Assembly (NCBI GenBank): GCA_900555435.1
Contig: USLH01000011.1
Coordinates: 1 to 23,718 of the forward strand
Source: an uncultured Oscillospiraceae bacterium
Lineage (GTDB): Bacteria > Bacillota > Clostridia > Oscillospirales > Ruminococcaceae
Direction of reading: 5' to 3'
DNA length: 23,718 bases
Below are positions 1-5,992 of this stretch, in pieces. The stretch's first letter is position 1. Each line of letters opens with the position of its first letter. The notes beneath the pieces were generated by a model. It worked only from the letters and a program-made list of their open reading frames with translations. It was not told where the DNA came from and did not search any database. Both the position numbers and the translations under genes were made by a program.

Positions 1-569
1 TCCGTTGGCACAGAAGTTCTGTTGATTTCCAAAAAAACATTTCTTGCAACTGATGTCTTGCACAACATTGCAATTACAGTATTTGTGTTTCTAAAATCTT
101 CAATCAATTTTAAGATAATATATTCACAAATATCAAAATTACTTGCTCCTGTAATTGCATCAGTTCCCGACAATCCTTTAAAATTTGTTTTTTCGGGTAA
201 ATTAAAGTTTAATTCTGAATTAGTTGCCCAAGGAGGATTGCCTACCACCAATACTTTGTCTTTGTTAAACAGCGATTTATTTATATTGTATTTGAAGAAA
301 TCTTCATTAATGATACGAATTTTTTTATCTTGAAATTTATCTTCACAATATTTGCAATAATCTGTATTTATTTCAATCCCAACTATTTTTTTGCAACTTC
401 CAAACTGTGCAATACTTGCTTCGATAAAAGCTCCCATTCCCGCTGTTGGTTCAATAATGGTTTCAGGTTGCAAGTTTAAATAATTGGTCAAATATGAGCA
501 AACACAATTTGCAAAATACAAAGGAGTTTGGTAATCTCCAAATTCTTTTTTTATGTTATCACCATTCAT
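1..569 (-). CDS. Type II N6-adenine DNA methyltransferase (partial, 3' end outside window)
   Basis: This gene would methylate adenine in the recognition site of the adjacent endonuclease and so protect host DNA. The frame is open from ATG at 569 to the window edge (189 codons), so the C-terminus is missing. Gamma-class motif order is visible: an N-terminal GDYQTP segment, the SAM-binding motif I as EPTAGMGAF, an acidic VGIEIN strand, NEDFF, and the catalytic motif IV as NPPW at about residues 113-116, followed by SNFDICEYIILK. The start overlaps the last 11 bases of the endonuclease gene, which indicates translational coupling. G+C is very low compared with the core of the window, consistent with transfer. 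The target specificity cannot be read from the sequence. The family call is strong; the exact R-M subtype is not. Confidence 0.88.
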   Translation of the reverse strand, partial: MNGDNIKKEFGDYQTPLYFANCVCSYLTNYLNLQPETIIEPTAGMGAFIEASIAQFGSCKKIVGIEINTDYCKYCEDKFQDKKIRIINEDFFKYNINKSLFNKDKVLVVGNPPWATNSELNFNLPEKTNFKGLSGTDAITGASNFDICEYIILKLIEDFRNTNTVIAMLCKTSVARNVFLEINRTSVPT

Positions 570-1212
570 AATTTAATACTCCATCAACCGAGTTCCCTAA
601 TGCAATAACTCTTGAATATTGTAATCTCCACTGTAATGCATTACTAATAGTCAAATAACCTTGATGTGGTTTGTTCGCTAAGATTTCATCTGCTAAATCG
701 TTATAAACGATTTCGTCGCCTGGAACATTCCTATCTACTAAAAAGCCTATTATATCATCTTTGTTAGCATCGTCATCAACCATTTGTCTTAATCGTTTTG
801 TTATCGTATAATCCGCCGTTCTATTCTTCTCGATAAAAGCGCAGTATTTAAAATCCAATGAACAAGTATCTGCTGTATCATATTTTTCATAAACAAATAC
901 AAGTAAATTATATCCCAATCCAAATATTTTTTGCCTTGCGTTCTTGAATGGACAACTGCTTTGTGGTTGAGTAATACTTGTGACCTTAATATCTGTCATA
1001 ATGTTATCACCCGGTAAATCTATACCCTTAGCACTACTTCCCACATCAAGAATATACTTACTATTTAAATAATTTTGAAAACGATGTTCTACATATGTTC
1101 CAACTGCTTTTCCATCTGTAACACCAATCAAAGATGGGTGATTTTCCTTTTTCATAAATTCACAAAATACTTTTGCTTCTTTCTTTAAATCATTTAATTC
1201 TAAAATTTTCAT
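559..1212 (-). CDS. Probable type II restriction endonuclease (PD-(D/E)XK-like)
   Basis: This is a 217-residue protein with no membrane segment or signal peptide, placed between a small HTH regulator and an adenine methyltransferase, the usual position of a type II restriction enzyme. A plausible PD-(D/E)XK core is visible: a glutamate in GTYVEHRF (about residue 42), then a glycine-rich segment with an aspartate in KGIDLPG, then TDIKVTS (about residues 73-79), where D-x-K would supply the metal-binding and catalytic residues. The next segment, SSCPFKNARQKIFGLGYNLLVFVY, continues as expected for the strand-helix order after the DxK strand. The start follows the HTH stop codon by two bases, and the ribosome site (GGAAAGGAT) lies inside the HTH gene. 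The endonuclease assignment rests on context plus the motif. I cannot name the subfamily or the cut site. Confidence 0.75.
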   Translation of the reverse strand: MKILELNDLKKEAKVFCEFMKKENHPSLIGVTDGKAVGTYVEHRFQNYLNSKYILDVGSSAKGIDLPGDNIMTDIKVTSITQPQSSCPFKNARQKIFGLGYNLLVFVYEKYDTADTCSLDFKYCAFIEKNRTADYTITKRLRQMVDDDANKDDIIGFLVDRNVPGDEIVYNDLADEILANKPHQGYLTISNALQWRLQYSRVIALGNSVDGVLNYEW

Positions 1213-1214
1213 AA

Positions 1215-1427
1215 TTAAATCCTTTCCGTTGCCTTAAACTCACATATGTCATCAATGCCACATTCGAGATATGTTGCTATTTTTGCAAGTGTTTCCATTG
1301 AAACAGGTTCATCTTTCCCCATTTTTGCAAGCATATTTGTAGATATCCCTGCTTGCAACCTCATTTCTGTTTTTGTAATTTTTCTATCTATTAGCAACTT
1401 CCATAGTTTATTATAATTGTAGTTCAT
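1215..1427 (-). CDS. Small XRE/Cro-type HTH regulator, likely R-M controller protein
   Basis: This 70-residue protein is almost entirely one Cro/C1-type helix-turn-helix domain: an N-terminal helix (KLWKLLIDRKI), then the TKTEMRLQAGISTNMLAKM helix-turn-helix at about residues 18-36, then the SMETLAKIATYLECGIDDICEF segment typical of XRE domains. In restriction-modification operons such proteins control timing, usually delaying the endonuclease until the methyltransferase has acted. It is the first gene of the operon, with an AAGGAG ribosome site eight bases before ATG. An inverted repeat overlapping its own promoter is the obvious binding site. Autoregulation is inferred, not shown. Confidence 0.8.
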   Translation of the reverse strand: MNYNYNKLWKLLIDRKITKTEMRLQAGISTNMLAKMGKDEPVSMETLAKIATYLECGIDDICEFKATERI

Positions 1428-1450
1428 ACGCAGTTCTCCTTAATTTGATA

Positions 1451-1495
1451 GATTACAACTACTGTAATCATATCATACGCAGAGTTAAATCGCAA
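1451..1495 (-). promoter_or_regulatory. Promoter of the R-M operon with overlapping operator
   Basis: Reading leftward, a -35 TTGCGA (1490-1495) and a -10 TATGAT (1467-1472) are separated by 17 bases. A perfect inverted repeat GATTACA-N5-TGTAATC spans 1451-1469 and overlaps the -10 and the presumed transcription start. It is a good candidate C-box or autorepression operator for the HTH protein. A second copy of TATGAT lies at 1472-1477. Confidence 0.6.
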
Positions 1496-1518
1496 TATTT
1501 TGTTGCGGTTCAAAATAT
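1495..1518. repeat. 8-bp inverted repeat upstream of R-M promoter
   Basis: ATATTTTG (1495-1502) and CAAAATAT (1511-1518) form perfect 8-base arms with an 8-base spacer. The element abuts the -35 hexamer of the controller gene. It may be an upstream operator, or simply an AT-rich palindrome. Confidence 0.45.
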
Positions 1519-1584
1519 AATATTCTGTTAATAAAGTGTATTCTTCGACTATACTCCCGATTTAATAACTTCTTGAATACTCGC

Positions 1585-1629
1585 CAAAAAGAAACAACCG
1601 AAAAACCAAGTATAATCAAGGCTTTCCGG
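1585..1629 (-). terminator. Rho-independent terminator of tRNA-Arg
   Basis: In the minus-strand transcript CCGGAAAGCC pairs with GGTTTTTCGG (10 bp, two of them G-U) around a 12-base loop, followed by the U-rich tail TTGTTTCTTTTT. It starts ten bases after the encoded CCA end of the tRNA and separates the tRNA from the R-M operon. Confidence 0.75.
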
Positions 1630-1638
1630 CTGTGCTTT

Positions 1639-1713
1639 TGGCGCCCCCTGCGAGAATCGAACTCACAACTAGCCCTTAGGAGGGGCTTGTTATATCCATT
1701 TAACTAAGGAGGC
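1639..1713 (-). tRNA. tRNA-Arg (anticodon CCU)
   Basis: The full cloverleaf can be drawn. The acceptor arm is GCCTCCT with AGGGGGC (7 bp, one G-U). The D-arm is GTTA/TAAC. The anticodon stem is AGCCC/GGGCT around a CTCCTAA loop, giving anticodon CCT. The T-arm is GTGAG/CTCGC around TTCGATT. The discriminator base is G and the CCA end is encoded (1639-1641). CCU reads AGG arginine codons. tRNA-Arg(CCU) genes are well-known integration sites for genomic islands. Here the 3' end faces the AT-rich R-M genes, but I found no second copy of the tRNA 3' end inside the window. Confidence 0.95.
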
Positions 1714-1726
1714 TTGAACCTCTCCC

Positions 1727-1755
1727 ATTATACCGAATCCCACATAAAAAATCAA
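1727..1755 (-). promoter_or_regulatory. Promoter of tRNA-Arg
   Basis: The -35 is TTGATT (1750-1755) and the -10 is a perfect TATAAT (1727-1732), with 17 bases between them. The -10 lies 13 bases before the first tRNA base, so the primary transcript has a short 5' leader for RNase P to remove. Confidence 0.8.
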
Positions 1756-1817
1756 GGGTTTTTCAAAAGATGCGTGTCTCCCCGCACCACCGAATTTCCC
1801 CGAAGCCCTCCGCTTTA

Positions 1818-1893
1818 AGCGAGAACCCTTAAGCCAAAGCATATCTCCGAAGTCTCTCTTCGAAGGTACGCCTTTGGCTTAAGGATTCTCGCT
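1818..1893. repeat. 76-nt near-perfect palindrome (long hairpin element)
   Basis: A 35-base left arm (1818-1852, beginning AGCGAGAACCCTTAAGCC) and a 36-base right arm (1858-1893, ending GGCTTAAGGATTCTCGCT) pair around a TCTCT loop with one bulge and four mismatches. All four mismatches are transitions, and three become G-U pairs in the minus-strand RNA. Weaker complementarity continues outward (CCACCGAA near 1790 against TTTTGGTGG near 1905). No coding potential is evident. It could be a mobile palindromic repeat or an RNA hairpin; its role is unknown. Confidence 0.7.
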
Positions 1894-1975
1894 GGGATTG
1901 GGAGATTTTGGTGGGAAAGGCAAGTGCAAGAGATGCTTAAGGTTTTTCCTTGCTGATTTGAAAATTTCGAAAAAT

Positions 1976-2407
1976 TTATACCGCCTTATAACTCTTCAAA
2001 ACCGGAATCAGCTTCTTCATGTCCAAAGGCTTTGTCAGATGGACGTTCATTCCGGCGTCCAGGCAGCGGGTGGCGTCTTCGTCGAAAGCGTTGGCCCGGC
2101 TGGCCTCCTCCACCATGTTGATCCAGTTTTCCTCCCGCCGTTTCATCTCGCTGATAGAACGGGTGCAGTAGAACACATGGGTCACTTTCCTTTTTGCGTC
2201 CCGCTTTTTGACGATGAATCGTGCCGTGTACCAGTTTCCCTTAACGTCCACATATTCCAGCGCAAGGGTCTCTTCCCCCGCAAGCCGCTCCGGAAGAGTG
2301 GAAAGATTAAAGAACTGCTGCGCCCGCTCCCGGTATTCCGGCGAAACGCAGGTCTCGCATATCTGCAGCATTTTTTTCGCTGCGCTAAGCGGATAATTAA
2401 AGAGATT
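1976..2407 (-). pseudogene. Remnant of hybrid sensor kinase: PAS domain fused to receiver tail
   Basis: The frame is open from 2407 (just after an in-frame TAG at 2408-2410) to the stop at 1976. The first internal ATG is at 2371, giving 131 residues. The N-terminal part is PAS-like: LSTLPERLAGEETLALEYV, NWYTARFIV and VTHVFYCTRSISEMKRREEN, as found before the kinase core in Firmicutes hybrid kinases. The C-terminal part, DEDATRCLDAGMNVHLTKPLD, is the end of a receiver domain, with the conserved lysine of TKPLD. The histidine-bearing domain, the ATPase domain and the phospho-acceptor half of the receiver are all absent. The junction reads SRANAFDED, which matches a join between an AN(E)AK-type site before the kinase core and a TANAF-type site inside the receiver. 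This is an in-frame deletion product and probably nonfunctional. Confidence 0.75.
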
Positions 2408-2455
2408 CTACCACAGCTCTCCCACGCTTTTCAAGATTCTTCCTGCGAAAACCGA

Positions 2456-2480
2456 TAAAAAGCCAAAAGGGACAAGGCTT
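2456..2480 (-). terminator. Weak terminator after L,D-transpeptidase gene
   Basis: In the minus-strand RNA, AAGCC (2476-2480) and GGCTT (2460-2464) form a short stem, and the transcript continues in Ts. It lies immediately downstream of the transpeptidase stop codon. The stem is short, so the call is tentative. Confidence 0.35.
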
Positions 2481-2484
2481 CCCC

Positions 2485-3054
2485 TCATCCCTTTTTCGCA
2501 ATAAAAATCCGGCTTCCCTGCCCCAGCTTCCGAAGCAGCACCCGCATCACATCCTCCGGTACGCTGACGCAGCCGGCTGTCGCCCCACCCGTAGAGCAAT
2601 GCAGGAACACCGCAGAGCCTTTTCCGGGGATCCGTCCCGGATTGCAGCAGATGTTCAGCACATATCGATAGGCGGCCGTCTCCTCAATCAGATGCTCCGC
2701 CGAGCGCCACGGCTTTTCCCTGCCGGAAAAGGTCACGAATTGATTGTAGAAAGGCGACTCCGGATCGTCCACCCAGTAGTCGTCCTCCGTGAGCTTCCGA
2801 TAGGGGAAGAGACTGCCCGGATCCTCCGCTGTCCCAAAGGCCGTATCCAGCGGAAAAAGCCCCGCCGGCGTGCAGCTGTCCCCCTCCCGTTTGCAGTCGG
2901 TGACGCCGTTTTTTCCCACGAACCCCTCTGTGGAAAGGATCTCCCGCCATTCCCCCGCCTCTTTTAAAAGCAGGCGGATCTTTGCACAGATTCCTTCCGC
3001 TTCCACGGTCAGGAGAGCCGTTACCCCTTCCGGGGTCTCCGGGAGCCGGTTCAT
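2485..3054 (-). CDS. YkuD-family L,D-transpeptidase-like protein
   Basis: L,D-transpeptidases form or exchange peptide cross-links in peptidoglycan through a catalytic cysteine. This 189-residue protein carries the family's active-site segment FLHCSTGGATAGCVSVP, with His142 and Cys152 as the predicted pair. The compact spacing is that of the COG3786 branch of YkuD proteins. Upstream, KNGVTDCKREGDSCTPAGLFPLDTAFG (about residues 48-74) matches the substrate-cleft strand region common to this branch. No signal peptide or membrane anchor is visible at the N-terminus, which is odd for a cell-wall enzyme. Its ATG overlaps the TGA of the AraC-type gene (3051-3054), so the two are translated from one mRNA. 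Family call strong; cellular role uncertain. Confidence 0.85.
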   Translation of the reverse strand: MNRLPETPEGVTALLTVEAEGICAKIRLLLKEAGEWREILSTEGFVGKNGVTDCKREGDSCTPAGLFPLDTAFGTAEDPGSLFPYRKLTEDDYWVDDPESPFYNQFVTFSGREKPWRSAEHLIEETAAYRYVLNICCNPGRIPGKGSAVFLHCSTGGATAGCVSVPEDVMRVLLRKLGQGSRIFIAKKG

Positions 3055-3998
3055 TTTCCTTCCTCCTTCGCTTCCCCTCTGCGGCAGGACATTCGGTATT
3101 GGGTGGGAGAGAGTCCCACGGTGGACTTGAACACCCGGTTGAAGTGGTTCACGTTATTGAACCCACAGGAATAACAGATGTCCAGCACTCGATCCCCGCT
3201 GTCCTTAAGGAGGGTCATGGCCTTCTGGATCCGCCGTTCATGGAGGTATTCCACAAAGGTGCGGTTGGTCAGCATCTTGAAAAGGTAGCTGAAATACGAC
3301 TGGCTGAGCAGGGCATGGCGAGCCGCCTCCTCAATGGTGATGGGCTGGTCAAAGTTCTCGTCGATGAACTGCAGGGTCTCCGCCATGGCGTCCCGGTGGT
3401 GGTTGAAAAGCTGCATTTCCGGCGAGGACTGCAAGCTGCTGTGAAAGACCCGTCCGGTGACCACTAACAGCTTTAAAAGATCCGCCTTAATGGCCATCAG
3501 ATAGCCGTCCTCCCGGCTGCCGAACTCGTCGAGCATCTCTTCGATCAGCGATTCCACCTTGATCTGAGAGGTGCCGCTCAAATTCAGGCGGGGACGCACG
3601 TTGCATTCCGTCACCAGAAACGGCTCGATGTAGGAAAAATCGAAAAGGGCGCTGTCCTCGGTGATGCCGTTCCCGCCGAAGACGAACTCCGGCTGGAACT
3701 CGATCTCCACCAGCTCAAAGTCGCTGTTCCCGCAGGGGATCAGCTGGTGGGGCACATAGGGCGGGATCACGAAAATATCTCCCCGGACCAGCTCATAGCG
3801 GCTGTTGTTGATCCGGTGGAGCAGCTTTCCCCGGGACACATAGTTGATCTGGATCACACTGTGGCGGTGCAGCGGAGAAAGGTTGCCGCTTAAACTGTAC
3901 TTCCCCACAAAAAAGGGAAGCCGGTTATCCAGCCCATCCCCTAAGGGGTACAGAGGGATCCCCTCATATTCCTTCCGGTCCAGTTCTTCGATCCGCAT
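3051..3998 (-). CDS. AraC-family transcriptional regulator with cupin-like sensor domain
   Basis: This 315-residue regulator has an N-terminal cupin-type ligand domain (about residues 30-120: HRHSVIQINYVSRGKLLHRINN, GDIFVIPPYVPHQLIP) and a C-terminal AraC DNA-binding domain with two helix-turn-helices (about residues 205-305: ITIEEAARHALLSQSYFSYLFKM, then VLDICYSCGFNNVNHFNRVFKSTVGLSPTQYR). Such proteins usually sense a sugar or related metabolite and activate nearby catabolic genes. The ATG at 3998 is preferred over the TTG at 4001 because AGGAGG then sits seven bases upstream. A strong promoter precedes it, and the transpeptidase gene follows with a 4-base overlap. The ligand cannot be inferred beyond the glycan context. 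Confidence 0.9.
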   Translation of the reverse strand: MRIEELDRKEYEGIPLYPLGDGLDNRLPFFVGKYSLSGNLSPLHRHSVIQINYVSRGKLLHRINNSRYELVRGDIFVIPPYVPHQLIPCGNSDFELVEIEFQPEFVFGGNGITEDSALFDFSYIEPFLVTECNVRPRLNLSGTSQIKVESLIEEMLDEFGSREDGYLMAIKADLLKLLVVTGRVFHSSLQSSPEMQLFNHHRDAMAETLQFIDENFDQPITIEEAARHALLSQSYFSYLFKMLTNRTFVEYLHERRIQKAMTLLKDSGDRVLDICYSCGFNNVNHFNRVFKSTVGLSPTQYRMSCRRGEAKEEGK

Positions 3999-4018
3999 CA
4001 AACCGCCTCCTTTTTTTC

Positions 4019-4048
4019 AGTATAGCCCGTTATTGCCGCCCCTGTCAA
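4019..4048 (-). promoter_or_regulatory. Strong sigma-A-type promoter for the AraC-transpeptidase pair
   Basis: A perfect -35 TTGACA (4043-4048) and a -10 TATACT (4019-4024) are spaced by 18 bases. The -35 overlaps the stop codon of the upstream propeller gene. Transcription would begin only about a dozen bases before the AraC start codon, leaving little more than the ribosome site as leader. Confidence 0.7.
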
Positions 4049-5901
4049 GCGGGAAATTCATCGAAGACCCAAAGCCCCGCCCCGATGGAGAACCAGAGCT
4101 TCCCGTCCTTCCCCACAACGGCAGATCCGGCCTTCCCGCTTAGCCTGCAGCTTCCCGCAAGACTTCCGTCCGGCTGGTAGAACCGCGCTTCGTCCGTCAG
4201 GAAGACCGCCATCGTCCCTTTCCATTCCACCATGGCACAGGGGGCTGCATCCATGGGATGTTCCGGATCGCAGGAGCCTAAGATCACCGTCTTTTCCTCC
4301 TCCAATGTCTCCCCGTTCAAGATCAGCAGCCGGCAGGTCTTAGAAGGCGTGTCCGCCGCGCTGACGAAAACCCGATTCCCCATGGCGGCGACGCTGCGGA
4401 AAAAGGTCCCCGCTGGATATTCCTTCCGGATGGTAATGGAGCCGTCCGTGCAGAGCTTCAATACGGAGAAGGGTTCCTTTTTCGGAGGGAGCCCGCTTGC
4501 TTCCCCACTGGTCACGGCATAAAGGGCTTTGTCCGAAGCTGCGATCCCCTCAATCGCCTGCCCGGGCACCAATTGGAACCAGCTTTTGACCTCCTGAGTA
4601 CCCGGATCGATCCGGGTGATCCCCCCACCGTAGCTCCCATAGCTGGCATACCAGCCTGTCCAGATCCCTCCGTCCGGTCCTAAGACGCTTTTCCCGTGGG
4701 GCCGAACCATTTCCGGAGCCACCGACCGGAGAGCCTTCGGATTTTCGTTCCCGTACTGATTCCAGAGCTTCTGGGGGTCATAAACGATGTGGTCTCCGCC
4801 TACATAAGCCGTGAGCCAAAGCCTTCCTTCCGTCCAGACCATGCCGTAGACCTCACCTCCTGCCTTCGCCACGCAGGAGGTGTTCAAAAGCGCCCCGCTT
4901 TCCGGAGCGTACCGGAAAATGGTCTGCCCGAATTCGCTGGAGCCCCAGATATCCCCGTCCGGCCCGGCACAGATGGTCATGATCCGCCCCGCCGGAGCCT
5001 CCGCCGGGATCCGGTACACATCGAAGCTCCCGTCCTTCTGTTCCACGAAAACGTCCTGCCCCTTAATACCTGCCCGACGGCCGTCCTTTCGGGCGATGAG
5101 CATATTTCCCGCCTCGCCGGGCAGCACCCCGAAGGGCTTCTCCGCCAGCCGGTTTTTCAAAAACGCCCTTGCTTCCCCGTTTTGGATTTCGTCCAGATCC
5201 CCGTCTTCCGACAGAGTCTCCATCACCTCATAGGTAAACGGGTCGAAGATCCGGTAAGCTCCGTTCAGGCGAGTAGCGACAAAGCCCGCCCCGCAGCCCA
5301 ACAGCTCCTCGCCTTCTTCCCCGATCTGCCGGAACGCTTCCGTCTCCGGATCGTACCGCCAGAAACCATCGGTGTGGAACCCCGCATAGATGAGCAGGCT
5401 CCCGTCTGCACCGGAAAAGACCCGCCGGCCGTAACAGTTTTCCGGATCCTTACTCACCTTCCCGCAGCTTCTGAGGCTCCGGGTGGCCGGATCGTACTCC
5501 ACCAGCACGCAGCCGGGGTATGTCCCGCCGTAGACCTTCCCGTTTTTCGCCCGGGTGAAGTTCCAGATGTACTGTTCCCCGTCAATCCGCAGGGATTCCT
5601 CGAACCGGCGGGTCTTCAGGTTGAACCGGTGGACGAACCCGCTCTGGGCGCAGGTTCCTACCAGCAGCGCCCCCTCTTCTTTAAAAAAGCAAACCCCCCC
5701 CCCGCCGTTGTCCGCCGGCAGGGGAAAACTTTCACAGCTGCGGGTATCGGGATCGATCAGCAGCAGGGCGCCGATCCCTCCTGCAACGTAATTCACCAGC
5801 GCCAGCTTTTCCTTTCTGTCCAACGGATCAGCGTCTACATAGCAGGCTCCCATGGTGCAGAAATTGCGGCTGGGATCAATGGGGGTTCTGGGGCTTTTCA
5901 T
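4045..5901 (-). CDS. Beta-propeller protein, Vgb/SMP-30-like (function unknown)
   Basis: This 618-residue protein is built from repeated propeller blades resembling the streptogramin lyase (Vgb)/NHL type: GPDGDIWGSSEFGQTIFRY, GPDGGIWTGWYASYGS and, at the C-terminus, GKDGKLWFSIGAGLWVF, alternating with YDPATRS, YDPETEAF and IDPGTQEVKSW turns. There is no signal peptide, so it is predicted cytoplasmic. The ATG at 5901 is chosen because GGGAGG lies seven bases before it; an earlier in-frame ATG at 5940 has no ribosome site and falls inside a terminator hairpin. The gene lies between an aminotransferase and an AraC regulator in a glycan locus. A lyase, lactonase or sugar epimerase-like role is possible, but I do not recognise a specific enzyme. 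A run of ten Gs in the coding strand (5694-5703) encodes part of a glycine stretch near residue 67. Confidence 0.75.
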   Translation of the reverse strand: MKSPRTPIDPSRNFCTMGACYVDADPLDRKEKLALVNYVAGGIGALLLIDPDTRSCESFPLPADNGGGGVCFFKEEGALLVGTCAQSGFVHRFNLKTRRFEESLRIDGEQYIWNFTRAKNGKVYGGTYPGCVLVEYDPATRSLRSCGKVSKDPENCYGRRVFSGADGSLLIYAGFHTDGFWRYDPETEAFRQIGEEGEELLGCGAGFVATRLNGAYRIFDPFTYEVMETLSEDGDLDEIQNGEARAFLKNRLAEKPFGVLPGEAGNMLIARKDGRRAGIKGQDVFVEQKDGSFDVYRIPAEAPAGRIMTICAGPDGDIWGSSEFGQTIFRYAPESGALLNTSCVAKAGGEVYGMVWTEGRLWLTAYVGGDHIVYDPQKLWNQYGNENPKALRSVAPEMVRPHGKSVLGPDGGIWTGWYASYGSYGGGITRIDPGTQEVKSWFQLVPGQAIEGIAASDKALYAVTSGEASGLPPKKEPFSVLKLCTDGSITIRKEYPAGTFFRSVAAMGNRVFVSAADTPSKTCRLLILNGETLEEEKTVILGSCDPEHPMDAAPCAMVEWKGTMAVFLTDEARFYQPDGSLAGSCRLSGKAGSAVVGKDGKLWFSIGAGLWVFDEFPA

Positions 5902-5922
5902 AAAGGATCCTCCCTTTTCTGA

Positions 5923-5969
5923 CAAAAAATCGAACGGCAACCCACTTGCCGGACAAGCAGGCTGCCGTT
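5923..5969 (-). terminator. Strong rho-independent terminator between aminotransferase and propeller genes
   Basis: In the minus-strand RNA a fully paired 16-bp stem (5954-5969 with 5933-5948, three G-U pairs) encloses a 5-base TCCGG loop and is followed by CGATTTTTTG. It ends transcription of the aminotransferase gene. It lies only about ten bases before the ribosome site of the propeller gene, so it may also act as an attenuator or a 5'-stabilising hairpin. Confidence 0.85.
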
Positions 5970-5992
5970 TGGCTGATGCGGCGTCCGGTAAA

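Noticed and set aside
22..333. 103-codon plus-strand frame at the left edge
   Set aside because: It is antisense to the methyltransferase, whose NPPW and TAGMGAF motifs read through the same bases on the minus strand.
1639..1713. Attachment-site duplication at the tRNA 3' end
   Set aside because: No second copy of the tRNA 3' sequence was found in the window, so an att pair cannot be claimed.
1898..2458. 186-codon plus-strand frame over the kinase remnant
   Set aside because: No family signal; the minus strand gives recognisable PAS and receiver sequence.
2408..2599. 63-codon minus-strand frame overlapping the transpeptidase end
   Set aside because: It is out of frame with the transpeptidase and has no motif or ribosome site; a link to the kinase remnant downstream of its stop could not be supported.
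4696..5922. 408-codon plus-strand frame antisense to the propeller gene
   Set aside because: Composition is His/Pro/Arg rich as in reverse-complement shadows, with no family features; the minus-strand blades are clear.
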